From contig NZ_CAJYMO010000136.1 in the NCBI RefSeq assembly GCF_913776365.1, forward strand, positions 1-34,085: a DNA stretch of 34,085 nt. The letters are read 5' to 3'. The stretch is from an uncultured Chryseobacterium sp. (GTDB lineage Bacteria > Bacteroidota > Bacteroidia > Flavobacteriales > Weeksellaceae). The stretch's first letter is position 1. Each line of letters opens with the position of its first letter. Shown here piece after piece: positions 1-10,032 of the stretch. The position numbers and the translations under genes are program-made. The notes below the pieces were generated by a model. It was not told where the DNA came from. It searched no databases and saw only the letters and a list, made by a program, of their open reading frames with translations.

Positions 1-73
1 TTTTCTTAAAAGTAATCTGCTTATCCAAAAGCTCTTCTGCGCCTGACTGACTTCCTTTCGTTTTTCAGTGGGG

Positions 74-104
74 CAAAGATAGAGACTTGCTTCTTCCCAC
101 GCAA
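74..104 (-). promoter_or_regulatory. Bacteroidota-type promoter reading leftward out of the window
   Basis: Minus strand TTG (104-102), 20 nt spacer, TATCTTTG (81-74); matches TTG / TAnnTTTG (-33/-7) architecture. Confidence 0.55.
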
Positions 105-453
105 GTTTATGTAACAAAAAGTTAACACAAAATCCCGATTGTGGGTAAATCAAGGGCCTAGGTCACTGGCAGAACAGCCGTTACCCTGGAATTGGAGTTT
201 TCCACAGGGATGCAGGTCAAAGGGAAAACGGAGGCGGAAAGCAGAAAAAAGGCCCGGAAAGAGGGGAAGACAGGGTTAAAAATCCAGATAATACAGATGG
301 AAAGACTGGGGAATCCGGTTATTTTAATAAGAATGGGAAACGGAAATACAAAAAGCGTGCAAAAATGTACCGTTTAAAAGTTCATGGGTTAGCAAAGCGG
401 ACAATCTAATTTTACATAACGGGCATTATTGTTCTGAAGAGATTCGCAGGGAT

Positions 454-500
454 GGTTCTAAACCTTCAAGGTTTTCAAAACCTTGAAGGTTTGTTGGCTG
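454..500. repeat. Palindromic repeat copy 1
   Basis: AAACCTTCAAGGTTTT-C-AAAACCTTGAAGGTTT, perfect inverted repeat, plus conserved flank TTGTTGGCTG; second copy at 984-1031. Confidence 0.9.
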
Positions 501-535
501 GAGACAAAGCAGTAGGAGATTTGAAAGGATTTTTC

Positions 536-610
536 TTGTCTTGTCTTGTCTTGTCTTGTCTTGTCTTGTCTTGTCTTGTCTTGTCTTGTCTTGTCTTGTC
601 TTGTCTTGTC
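536..610. repeat. Pentanucleotide microsatellite (TTGTC)15
   Basis: 15 uninterrupted TTGTC units read directly. Confidence 0.97.
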
Positions 611-676
611 TTATTTGGTTATTTGTTATAATATGATTTGGTGGACAGGATTCGTACGGATGGTGCGCGCCGGGAT

Positions 677-766
677 GATTCAATCCCTTCAGGGTTGATG
701 GATGGGTGGGTGTTTATGACCCCGGGCTCCGCCCGGGGCTATGGGTATTCAGCCCCTTCGGGGCTG
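677..766. repeat. Bipartite REP-like hairpin elements
   Basis: 677-696 GATTCAATCCCTTCAGGGTTG (hairpin-2-like half) and 720-766 CCCCGGGCTCCGCCCGGGGCTATGGGTATTCAGCCCCTTCGGGGCTGG (hairpin 1 + linker + hairpin 2). Confidence 0.7.
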
Positions 767-887
767 GATGTCGTAAAAGATAGAATGCTGATATAATAAA
801 TTGCACGAATGATTCGTGCGCTGAAATTCTATTTAGCCCCACCGGATTGCTTGCCAGTGGTGTCTCCAGTCTCAGCTTCAACCGGCG

Positions 888-916
888 CTATGGTGATTAG
901 GCACATTCGGGGCTGG
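888..916. repeat. Degenerate REP-like copy
   Basis: CTATGGTGATTAGGCACATTCGGGGCTGG resembles 739-766 CTATGGGTATTCAGCCCCTTCGGGGCTGG. Confidence 0.5.
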
Positions 917-983
917 AGGGAAAAAGGAGGTGAACGGTATGGGATGCTGCAGATGGTATAGGATGGAAGAATAGCCGGTGAAT

Positions 984-1031
984 GGCTTCTAAACCTTCAG
1001 GGTTTTGAAAACCCTGAAGGTTTGTTGACTG
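984..1031. repeat. Palindromic repeat copy 2
   Basis: AAACCTTCAGGGTTTTGAAAACCCTGAAGGTTT with flank TTGTTGACTG; same element as 454-500 with paired arm substitutions. Confidence 0.9.
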
Positions 1032-1770
1032 TTGTATGGTAAGGATGACCGGATCAGGATGTGTCTAATGCAATATGGAATCAAGGAATTGAATGAGGGT
1101 ATCATATAGTATATATACCTATACTCTATTTTGAGACATGGTATGATGCTTATACCTATATATAAGATGAAATTACAGAATAGCTTCTTTTATCTCTATC
1201 TCAATTATCGTCATTACATATCCTTTATAACTAGCAAGCAGCAGGCTTTTTTTAAAAAGGAAGAGAAGGCTGATGAATTTTACAACAATTTACAAAAAGT
1301 CTGTCCAAGATATTCCGGGTGAACTTTAGACAAAAGACCGTACTCCCCGCCCTTGCCTAGCCACGATAGAAGCGGTTACCCCACAGCAGGCAGTGGACAA
1401 GCGGCGGAGACAGATGGGTTTGGTGCTGGAAAGGTTTGCAGAAGCCCGGCGCGAGGAGTATGAGCGGATAGCGTGAAAAAGCTCTTGAAAAAAATAGGAG
1501 TGAAAAAGCAGGAAGGTGAAGGGTTGGAAAGCGGAAGGTAATTGTAAGCCTCATCCTATACATATAAAATATCAATGCAGATGATGGAATAATAAGGAGA
1601 GAAGATCATTATTATTGTAAACCGGAGACCGGCGTGACCAGGAGATAGAACAGACTACCGGTAAATGATTTTTTTACACAAAAAACTCCCACAGGTTACG
1701 GGCAGACAAATTTTCCGGAAATCTGTATTGCCGCTATCACCTGCGGGAGCTATGTTCTGTACATGTATTC

Positions 1771-3237
1771 TTAGCTTAATACATAGGAAGTGCCGTCTCT
1801 TCCATCTTTCAATTCGATGCCTTCTGCAAGCAGCTTATCACGGATCTGGTCTGAGAGTTCAAAGTTTTTGGCTTTTCTGGCCTGGTTCCTGAGTTCAATG
1901 AGGACTTTCAGGGTCTGATCCAGCTTTTCGTTGTTGTTTTCTTCGATGGTCTGCAAGCCCAAGACATCGAAGATCAGTGCATGAAGCGTTGATTTCAGCT
2001 CTTCCAGGTCTTTTGCAGAGATGGTTTCTTTGCCGTCATTCAGCGCAAAGATATATTTTACGACTTCAAACAGATGGGCAATGAGCACCGGGGAATTAAA
2101 ATCATCACTAAGCGCTTCATAAGCTTTGGTTTTCCAGTCCTCGAAGCTGAAACCCGACGGCTTTTTATCATCCGGAGTAATGGTATCCAGCACTTTTACA
2201 GCTTCCATCAACCGCATGAAACCTTTTTCACTGGCTATCATGGCATCATTGGAAATGTCCAGCACGCTTCTGTAATGGGCCTGCAGAAAACAGAACCGTA
2301 CAATCGACGGGTGGAAAGGTTTTTCGAAGAAATCATTTTCTCCGGTTACGAGCTGCATCGGCAGGATATAGTTTCCGGTAGACTTGCTCATCCGCTGGGA
2401 GTTCATGGTCAGCATGTTGGCATGCATCCAGTAATTTACCGGCGAGGCATCATTACAAGCCTTTCCCTGTGCAATTTCACATTCGTGGTGCGGGAACTTC
2501 AGGTCCATCCCTCCACCGTGAATATCGAAGGTTTCACCCAGGTATTTCGTACTCATGGCGGTACATTCAAGGTGCCATCCAGGGAAACCTTCCCCCCAAG
2601 GCGAGTTCCATCTCATGATATGTGCAGGCGAAGCTTTTTTCCAAAGGGCAAAATCCTGCGGATTTTTCTTTTCCCCCTGGCCGTCGAGATCGCGGGTATT
2701 GGCAAAAAGTTCTTCAATATTTCTTTTGGAGAGTTCCCCGTAGTTCAGGCCTCTCCTGTTGTATTCCAGCACATCAAAGTAAACCGAGCCGTTACTTTCA
2801 TAGGCAAATCCTCTTTCGATCAGCTTCTGGGTAAGTTCGATCTGTTCTACGATATGGCCGGTTGCGGTAGGCTCGATATTCGGTGGCAGCAGGTTGAACA
2901 TTTCCAGCACCTTATGGAAATCCACCGTATATTTCTGCACGATTTCCATCGGTTCCAGCTTTTCGAGGCGCGTCTGCTTTACAAAGCGGTCGTTGTTCAC
3001 ATCTCCGTCATCGGTAAGGTGGCCGGCATCGGTAATATTCCTGACATAGCGCACTTTATAGCCGAGGTGGCTAAGGCTTCTGTAAATAAAGTCGAAGGAA
3101 AGGAAAGTCCTTACGTTTCCCAAATGGACATTGCTGTACACCGTAGGTCCGCAGACATACATTCCAACGTTTCCTTCCAGAATCGGTTTAAATATTTCTT
3201 TTTCGCCCGTAAGCGAGTTGTATATTTTTAATTGCAT
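1771..3237 (-). CDS. cysS: Cysteinyl-tRNA synthetase
   Basis: 488 aa; [21 protein letters not shown] (HIGH-type), [15 protein letters not shown]-like RMSKSTGN. Confidence 0.97.
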   Translation of the reverse strand: MQLKIYNSLTGEKEIFKPILEGNVGMYVCGPTVYSNVHLGNVRTFLSFDFIYRSLSHLGYKVRYVRNITDAGHLTDDGDVNNDRFVKQTRLEKLEPMEIVQKYTVDFHKVLEMFNLLPPNIEPTATGHIVEQIELTQKLIERGFAYESNGSVYFDVLEYNRRGLNYGELSKRNIEELFANTRDLDGQGEKKNPQDFALWKKASPAHIMRWNSPWGEGFPGWHLECTAMSTKYLGETFDIHGGGMDLKFPHHECEIAQGKACNDASPVNYWMHANMLTMNSQRMSKSTGNYILPMQLVTGENDFFEKPFHPSIVRFCFLQAHYRSVLDISNDAMIASEKGFMRLMEAVKVLDTITPDDKKPSGFSFEDWKTKAYEALSDDFNSPVLIAHLFEVVKYIFALNDGKETISAKDLEELKSTLHALIFDVLGLQTIEENNNEKLDQTLKVLIELRNQARKAKNFELSDQIRDKLLAEGIELKDGRDGTSYVLS

Positions 3238-3499
3238 GGTTTTATGAGTGATAGTGATGATTGATACATGATTTTTTCAAATTAATTCAATACAAACCTT
3301 TCACAACAGATAATGGTTGTAATAAAAATTTTACTTGAAATGTTTTTAAATTTTATCATCGCTTATATTTCTGGTAATCACTGCCTATTAACAGCCTCTA
3401 TTCAAGTGAGCCTATTATATAAAGCTGTCTCAATATACGAATTCTTACCGTATCTGAATAATCCGATATTCTTCATAACTGACGGATCACTTTATTTCT

Positions 3500-4165
3500 T
3501 TAGTCCAGTTTCGCATGGCTGCCTACGTAATGCAGGAATTCCTGCCGGGTAATCGGGTTGGTCCTGAAAATCCCGCTCAGTTCCGCAGTGATGGTAGAAC
3601 TGGCCGTGTCTTTTATTCCGCGGCAGTTGACACAAAGGTGCTTGGCATCGATGATACAGGCCACATCCTTGGTCCCCAGCGCTTCTTTGAGTGCATCCAC
3701 GATCTGCATGGTGAGCCTTTCCTGTACCTGCGGACGTTTGGCATAATAATCCACAATCCTGTTGATTTTGGACAGTCCGATTACTTCACCATTGGAAATG
3801 TAAGCTACATGGGCCCGTCCGATAATCGGCAGGAAGTGGTGCTCACAGAACGAATAGACGGTGATGTCTTTTTCCACCAGCATCTGGCGGTATTTGTATT
3901 TATTGGAGAAGGTAGAAATGCCCGGCTTGTTTTCCGGCAGCAGCCCGCCGAAGATCTCATTTACATACATCTTGGCCACTCTTCTCGGAGAGTCTTTCAG
4001 TGAATCATCCGTCATATCCATCCCCAGGGTTTGCATGATTTCTGCAAAAAGCTCCGTAATTTTTTCTATCTTTTCTTCTGGCGATTTATCAAAAGCATCT
4101 TCTCGTATAGGCGTATGTTCTTTTCCTGTGAAAATATCATCGTCGTTATCGGTAAAATCAACCAT
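3500..4165 (-). CDS. folE: GTP cyclohydrolase I
   Basis: 221 aa; CEHHFLPIIGRAHVAYI, VQERLT, HLCVNCRGIKD motifs. Confidence 0.97.
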   Translation of the reverse strand: MVDFTDNDDDIFTGKEHTPIREDAFDKSPEEKIEKITELFAEIMQTLGMDMTDDSLKDSPRRVAKMYVNEIFGGLLPENKPGISTFSNKYKYRQMLVEKDITVYSFCEHHFLPIIGRAHVAYISNGEVIGLSKINRIVDYYAKRPQVQERLTMQIVDALKEALGTKDVACIIDAKHLCVNCRGIKDTASSTITAELSGIFRTNPITRQEFLHYVGSHAKLD

Positions 4166-4263
4166 TTTTATTTAATTTGCGACAAAAATACGGATAAAAT
4201 CTGTTCGTCATATTTAATTCGGATGAAAAACATTATCTTTCATCTTTACTATCATTTTATGCT

Positions 4264-5418
4264 ATGATTATTGCTGAAGCGGTACAAAACAAAACCCAGA
4301 AAAAGGAATTTTTAGAATTTCCGGCAAGACTTTACCGACACGACAAGAATTACATCAGACCTTTGGACAAAGACATTGAAGAAGTCTTTGATCCCGCTAA
4401 AAACAAGTTTTTCAAAAACGGCGAATGTACCCGCTTTCTCTTTAAAGATAAAAATGAGAAAACCATAGGAAAAGTGGCCGTGTTTATCAACCGGCTGTAT
4501 GTACAGAAGCAACCTACCGGGGGCATTGGCTTTTTCGATTGTATTGATGACCAGACGACAGCAGATTTTATTTTTGACCACTGCAAAAGCTGGCTTCAGG
4601 AAAGAGGAATAGAAGCCATGGACGGACCGATTAATTTCGGGGAACGCGACAAATTCTGGGGCCTGCTTACAGACGGGTTCATCGAACCGCTCTACGGGAT
4701 GAACTATAATTTTCCCTATTATAAAAGCCTGCTGGAAAATTACGGATTTAGGGTTTATTTTGAACAACTGTGCTTTTCGCGGCCGATTTTTGCCGAGGTT
4801 TCCCGGGTCTTCACGCTGATGCATACCAAACACCGGCGCAATCCTGCGATCTCCGCCCAACCGATGAAGAAAAACAACCTGAAAAAATTTGCGTCGGATT
4901 TTACGGAAATTTATAACAAGGCCTGGGCTTCCCATGGCGAGGGCAAACAGCTTACAGAATCCAAAGTTCTGAAAATGTTCGGTACGATGAAACCGATTCT
5001 GAACGAGCATATCTCATGGTTTGTGTACGAAAATGAGAAGCCGATTGCGATGTGGATGAATCTTCCGGACCTGAACCAATGGTTCAAATACCTCAACGGG
5101 AAATTCGGAATCTGGGAAAAGCTGAAGTTTCTTTGGGTGAAAAAATTTACAAAAAACGAAAAGATGGTCGGCCTGGTTTTTGGTGTGGTACCGGAGTGGC
5201 AAAAAAAGGGAATTGAAGGCTACATGATCTGGGAAGGCACGCAACACCTGAGAAAACATACGGATTTCAAGGTGACCGAACTGCAGTGGATCGGTGATTT
5301 CAATCCTAAAATGATCAGAATCGCCGAAAACCTGGACACTACGGTAACCCGGAAGCTTGCGACGTACCGGTATCTGTTTGACCGCAATCAATCCTTTGAA
5401 AGACATCCCGAATTATAA
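4264..5418 (+). CDS. Conserved hypothetical protein, YghO/GNAT-like
   Basis: 384 aa ORF with DGPINFGERDKFWGLL and C-terminal ELQWIGDFNPKMIRIAENLD; resembles GNAT-fold YghO-like proteins. Confidence 0.75.
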   Translation: MIIAEAVQNKTQKKEFLEFPARLYRHDKNYIRPLDKDIEEVFDPAKNKFFKNGECTRFLFKDKNEKTIGKVAVFINRLYVQKQPTGGIGFFDCIDDQTTADFIFDHCKSWLQERGIEAMDGPINFGERDKFWGLLTDGFIEPLYGMNYNFPYYKSLLENYGFRVYFEQLCFSRPIFAEVSRVFTLMHTKHRRNPAISAQPMKKNNLKKFASDFTEIYNKAWASHGEGKQLTESKVLKMFGTMKPILNEHISWFVYENEKPIAMWMNLPDLNQWFKYLNGKFGIWEKLKFLWVKKFTKNEKMVGLVFGVVPEWQKKGIEGYMIWEGTQHLRKHTDFKVTELQWIGDFNPKMIRIAENLDTTVTRKLATYRYLFDRNQSFERHPEL

Positions 5419-5428
5419 TTAAAAAACC

Positions 5429-5914
5429 ATGGGTTCACTGATTTTCTTTTTTCTCTTCTGTTTATTCCTGATCCTGCTGATTCCCGGGATCGTTTTCCTG
5501 ATTGCCTATATCGCTGCCCGAAGCCGCAAAAAGAAGCAGCAGGCCCTTCTGGAAGAAACCGGTGTTCCGGAATATTATGCTTTTGTGCGGTACAATACCG
5601 GAAATGCCCAACATGAATTTTTCAAAATCAAAGCTTTCCAGGGAAGCGGGATGATTTATGTGGAAGGGAGAACAATCCGTTTTGCAGATACGCTGCATCA
5701 ACATCCCCATACCTTTGATCTGGATGAATGTTCCATCGAGTGGGTGGATGTGAATATCGTCAACGGGCTGTTGAAATGGTTTTCTATTGAAGACAGGCAG
5801 GCCAAATACTTTTTCAATATTGAAAGCGGAATGTTTATTTTCAATACCGATGCATCAAAGCCTACAACGAGAAGTGTTTTTGAGAGGCTGGTACAGTATC
5901 AGAATCAAAACTAG
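5429..5914 (+). CDS. Hypothetical membrane-anchored protein
   Basis: 161 aa; N-terminal transmembrane helix (FFFLFCLFLILLIPGIVFLIAYIAA), then soluble domain. Confidence 0.65.
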   Translation: MGSLIFFFLFCLFLILLIPGIVFLIAYIAARSRKKKQQALLEETGVPEYYAFVRYNTGNAQHEFFKIKAFQGSGMIYVEGRTIRFADTLHQHPHTFDLDECSIEWVDVNIVNGLLKWFSIEDRQAKYFFNIESGMFIFNTDASKPTTRSVFERLVQYQNQN

Positions 5915-5975
5915 TGATATTGGAGTATGCTATTGTTTAGCCCAGAATCGACACAGGAAATCGAAGCGTAAAGAA

Positions 5976-6150
5976 AATCATCATTTTCTCCGTTAAGAAA
6001 TTCCCACTGTCCGAAGCGCGATACCAATGCTGAACTAAAGCCCAATTGCCAATTCGCGCAAGTTTTGGGAATTTCAGGGGAAACTGATGATTTTTAGCGG
6101 AGAGATCCAAGTCTTGAATTTTTGTTTCTTTTGCTTCAAGGCAAAAGAAA
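5976..6150. repeat. Long imperfect inverted repeat plus perfect 10-bp hairpin (probable dispersed intergenic element)
   Basis: Arm AATCATCATTTTCTCCGTTAAGAAATTCCCA (5976-6006) vs TGGGAATTTCAGGGGAAACTGATGATTTT (6066-6094); then TTTCTTTTGC-TTCAAG-GCAAAAGAAA (6125-6150). Confidence 0.65.
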
Positions 6151-6240
6151 AAAATCAGCCATAGCTACAATGCTGCAATCTGCTGCATCGCTAAAATCGC
6201 TCTGGAAAATCGGATTGAAAAGACCATCGTATTCTATATA

Positions 6241-6266
6241 TAGAAAAAACCCTGCTCGTGGCAGGG
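6241..6266 (-). terminator. Rho-independent terminator of the met operon
   Basis: Minus strand CCCTGC-CACGA-GCAGGG followed by TTTTTT. Confidence 0.85.
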
Positions 6267-6294
6267 CCTGTAAATTAAATACTATTGTATGGGA

Positions 6295-7254
6295 TTAAAA
6301 TAGCGCTCCGGCGACTTTCTTGATGTTGTCACTTTTACCCATGGAATAAAAATGCAGGACAGGAACCTGAAAATCCAACAGTTCTTTACATTGGTTGATG
6401 GCCCATTCAATACCAATCTGCTTTACCGCCTCATTGTTCTTCGCTTTTTCCACTTCGTTGATGAGCTCTTCCGGAAGGTCAATTTTAAAAATTTGCGGCA
6501 GTATTTTCAGGTGTTTCTTGGTGGCAATGGGTTTTATTCCGGGGATAATGGGTACGGTGATTCCCATTTCTCGGGCTTTCTGAACAAATTCCTTGTATTT
6601 TTTATTGTCGAAAAACATCTGGGTTACAATATAATCTGCTCCGGCGTCTACTTTCTGCTTCAGCCATTTAAGGTCATAGTTCATAGACGGGGCTTCCATA
6701 TGTTTTTCGGGATAGCCAGCCACTCCGATGCAGAATTTATTGTGTTCCTCACATTCTTTTTCCTCATTGTGCAGGTATTTCCCGCGGCCCAGGTTGTTGA
6801 TCTGGTGGACGAGGTCCATAGCACTGGCATGGCCGCCGGCAGTAGGTTCAAAATACTGGTGTCCTTTCATGGCATCGCCTCTCAGGGCCATGACATTATC
6901 AATACCCAGATACATACAGTCGACCAGCAGGTATTCGGTTTCTTCTTTGGTAAAGCCTCCGCACAGCAGGTGCGGCACGGTATCGACTCCATATTTATGC
7001 TGAATGGCGGCGCAGATCCCCAGCGTTCCGGGGCGCATCCTGGTAATCCGGCGTTCCATCAGTCCATTGCCTTTATCGATATAAATATATTCTTCCCGGG
7101 AAGTCGTTACGTCGATGAAAGGAGGCTTGAATTCCATGAGCGGATCAATATTCCGGTAGAGGTCTTCGATCCCGATTCCTTTCTGCGGCGGAACTACCTC
7201 AAGCGAGAACAATGGTTTTCCGTTTGCTTTTTTTATGTGGTCTGTGATTTTCAT
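6295..7254 (-). CDS. metF: Methylenetetrahydrofolate reductase
   Basis: 319 aa; FSLEVVPPQKG, NVMALRGD, DYIVTQMFFDN, PIIPGIKPI. Confidence 0.95.
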   Translation of the reverse strand: MKITDHIKKANGKPLFSLEVVPPQKGIGIEDLYRNIDPLMEFKPPFIDVTTSREEYIYIDKGNGLMERRITRMRPGTLGICAAIQHKYGVDTVPHLLCGGFTKEETEYLLVDCMYLGIDNVMALRGDAMKGHQYFEPTAGGHASAMDLVHQINNLGRGKYLHNEEKECEEHNKFCIGVAGYPEKHMEAPSMNYDLKWLKQKVDAGADYIVTQMFFDNKKYKEFVQKAREMGITVPIIPGIKPIATKKHLKILPQIFKIDLPEELINEVEKAKNNEAVKQIGIEWAINQCKELLDFQVPVLHFYSMGKSDNIKKVAGALF

Positions 7255-7364
7255 TGTAAATGATGTGCGAAATGCAGCAACCTTTTAATTTTGTTTAGTT
7301 TTAATTTGATTTGAGTACAGGAAAAACTTTCTTTTCTCCACAATATTCTGTTTTGTCTTGCAGC

Positions 7365-10028
7365 CTAATCCGCCAGGTTCGGTGACAGCCATTTTCTTGC
7401 TTCCTGAAGGGAAATTCCTTTCCTTGCGGAATAGTCTTTCAGCTGGTCTTCCGCGATTTTCCCCAATCCGAAATATTTGGCGTGCGGGCTTCCGAAATAA
7501 TATCCCGAGACTGAAGCCGTAGGGAACATGGCCAGGCTTTCCGTTAAGTAGACACCAATTTTTTCCTCTACTCCTAAAAGATCCCAGATGGCGTGTTTTT
7601 CCAGGTGATCCGGGCAGGCCGGATATCCAGGAGCCGGCCGGATTCCTTTGTATTTTTCGGCTATGAGCTCTTCATTGCTCAGGTTTTCCTGGTTGGCATA
7701 GCCCCAATATTCGGTCCTCACTTTTTTGTGGAGAAATTCAGCATAAGCTTCTGCAAAACGGTCGGCCAGCGCTTTTACCATGATGGCATTGTAATCGTCA
7801 TGGGCTTTTTCATATTCTTCCGCCAGCTCATCGGTACCAAAACCGGTAGTTACACAGAACGCTCCCATATAATCGGTCTTCCCGGAAGTCTGAGGCGCAA
7901 TAAAATCGCTCAGAGCCAGATAATCTTTTCCTTTGGAACGCTGGGCCTGCTGCCGGAGGGTAATGAACTTTACGTGCTGTTCTCCGTGTTCATCAAAGAT
8001 CAGAATATCATCCGTATCGGTAGCATTTGCCCTGAAAATACCGAAAATGGCTTTTGCCGTCAATAGCTTTTCATCCAGAATCCGTTTCAGGATCACCTGT
8101 GCATCCCTGAAAAGTTCTTTTGCCTGAGCCCCCACCACTTCATCCTCCAGGATATCCGGATATTTGCCATGCAGGTCCCAGCTCCTGAAGAACGGAGACC
8201 AGTCGATAAACGGCAGCAGCTCTTTAAGGTCCTGGCTTTCCACCACGGTTATCCCCAATTGGTTCGGACTAAAGATTTCTTCATTTTCCCAATCGATTTT
8301 ATATTTATTCTTGCGGGCTTCTCCGATGGGAACATAGTCTTTATCGACCTGCCGGTTCAGGAATTTTTCGCGGAAATCCGAATAATCGTTTTTCAGGTCT
8401 TCAACGTATTCTTTATTACGATCCCCCAACAATGAACTCACTACGTTTACGGCACGTGAGGCATCATTTACATGGACGACTGCGTTTTTATATTTAAGAT
8501 CGATCTTTACAGCCGTATGGGCTTTTGAAGTCGTGGCTCCCCCGATCAGCAGCGGGAAATTCAGGTTCTGTCTTTCCAGTTCGGAAGCAATATAAACCAT
8601 TTCATCCAGGCTAGGGGTAATCAGCCCGCTGAGTCCGATAACGTCAACCTGGTGTTCAATAGCCGCCTGGATGATTTTTTCAGCAGGAACCATTACCCCG
8701 AGGTCTACAATCTCATAGTTGTTACAGCCCAGCACCACGCTTACGATATTTTTTCCGATGTCGTGGACATCTCCTTTTACGGTAGCCATGAGGATTTTTC
8801 CATTGGCCGGACGGGTTCCGTCCTTTTCTGCTTCAATGAACGGCTGAAGATAGGCAACGGCTTTCTTCATGACCCGTGCCGATTTTACCACCTGCGGCAG
8901 AAACATCTTACCGCTTCCGAAGAGATCCCCGACAACGCCCATTCCGGTCATCAGGTTAACTTCAATCACATGCAGCGGCTTTTCTGCCTGCTGACGGGCT
9001 TCTTCCACATCTTCTTCAATAAAGCGGTCGATTCCCTTTACCAGAGAATGGGTAATCCTTTCCTGCAAAGATTTGGTTCGCCATTCAAGTTCTTCAACTT
9101 TTTCCTTCTTGACGGATTTATGCTTTTCAGAATACTCCAGCAGCCTTTCGGTAGCATCTTCCCTTTTATCTAGGATTACATCCTCTACCAGTTCCAGAAG
9201 CTCTTTGTTGATTTCATCGTACACTTCAAGCATGGCCGGATTTACGATCCCCATATTCATTCCCGCCTGAATCGCATGATACAGAAATACCGAGTGCATG
9301 GCCTCCCTTACCGTATCATTTCCCCGGAAGGAAAAGGAAACATTGCTTACCCCGCCGCTTACTGATGCATAGGGTAAATTCTGGCGAACCCAGCGTGTTG
9401 CCTCAATGAAATCGATGGCATTCCTGCGGTGTTCATCCATTCCTGTTGCTACAGGAAATATATTCAAATCGAAAATGATATCTTCTGCCGGGAAATTGAG
9501 CCGGTTTACCAAAATATCATAAGAACGTTTTGAGATTTCGATTCTTCTTTCGTAAGTATCCGCCTGCCCGACTTCATCGAAAGCCATAACAATTACAGCA
9601 GCTCCGTACCGCTTGATGGCTTTGGCCTGTTTAATAAATTCTTCCTCACCTCCTTTCAGGCTGATGGAGTTAACCACGCATTTTCCCTGTGCTACCTGCA
9701 ATCCGGCTTCGAGGATTTCCCATTTCGAGGAATCGATCATGAGCGGAATCCTTGAAATATCGGGCTCGGAAGCAATTAAATTCAAAAACCTGATCATGGA
9801 GGCTTTCCCGTCGATCAGTCCGTCATCAAAATTAACGTCCAGGATCTGGGCTCCTCCTTCCACCTGGTGACGCGCAATATCCAGTGCCTCACCGAATTTT
9901 TCTTCTTTTATTAATCGTAAAAATTTTTTTGACCCGGCAACATTGGTTCTTTCCCCAACGTTGATAAAATTACTTTCCGGTGTAATAATCAAAGGCTCCA
10001 GCCCCGATAATCTTAGATATTTCATCAA
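7365..10028 (-). CDS. metH: Methionine synthase C-terminal part (pterin-binding, cap, cobalamin-binding, activation domains)
   Basis: 887 aa; starts [32 protein letters not shown]12 motif [25 protein letters not shown]; activation domain [14 protein letters not shown]. Confidence 0.95.
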   Translation of the reverse strand: MMKYLRLSGLEPLIITPESNFINVGERTNVAGSKKFLRLIKEEKFGEALDIARHQVEGGAQILDVNFDDGLIDGKASMIRFLNLIASEPDISRIPLMIDSSKWEILEAGLQVAQGKCVVNSISLKGGEEEFIKQAKAIKRYGAAVIVMAFDEVGQADTYERRIEISKRSYDILVNRLNFPAEDIIFDLNIFPVATGMDEHRRNAIDFIEATRWVRQNLPYASVSGGVSNVSFSFRGNDTVREAMHSVFLYHAIQAGMNMGIVNPAMLEVYDEINKELLELVEDVILDKREDATERLLEYSEKHKSVKKEKVEELEWRTKSLQERITHSLVKGIDRFIEEDVEEARQQAEKPLHVIEVNLMTGMGVVGDLFGSGKMFLPQVVKSARVMKKAVAYLQPFIEAEKDGTRPANGKILMATVKGDVHDIGKNIVSVVLGCNNYEIVDLGVMVPAEKIIQAAIEHQVDVIGLSGLITPSLDEMVYIASELERQNLNFPLLIGGATTSKAHTAVKIDLKYKNAVVHVNDASRAVNVVSSLLGDRNKEYVEDLKNDYSDFREKFLNRQVDKDYVPIGEARKNKYKIDWENEEIFSPNQLGITVVESQDLKELLPFIDWSPFFRSWDLHGKYPDILEDEVVGAQAKELFRDAQVILKRILDEKLLTAKAIFGIFRANATDTDDILIFDEHGEQHVKFITLRQQAQRSKGKDYLALSDFIAPQTSGKTDYMGAFCVTTGFGTDELAEEYEKAHDDYNAIMVKALADRFAEAYAEFLHKKVRTEYWGYANQENLSNEELIAEKYKGIRPAPGYPACPDHLEKHAIWDLLGVEEKIGVYLTESLAMFPTASVSGYYFGSPHAKYFGLGKIAEDQLKDYSARKGISLQEARKWLSPNLAD

Positions 10029-10032
10029 TTTT

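Noticed and set aside
192-377. 61 aa + ORF in left non-coding region
   Set aside because: Low-complexity composition, no homology-like motif or convincing context.
426-683. 85 aa minus ORF with (RQDKT)n
   Set aside because: Translation of a pentanucleotide microsatellite and palindromic repeat; no support for coding.
1131-1322. 63 aa + ORF
   Set aside because: Too short, AT-rich and without recognisable domain; could be a gene remnant but cannot be supported.
2074-3231. 385 aa + strand ORF
   Set aside because: Fully antisense to cysS; shadow ORF without domain-like sequence.
3238-3499. Possible leader RNA/T-box upstream of cysS
   Set aside because: No T-box or other riboswitch signature recognised; AT-rich spacer only.
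6352-7263. 303 aa + strand ORF
   Set aside because: Antisense shadow of metF.
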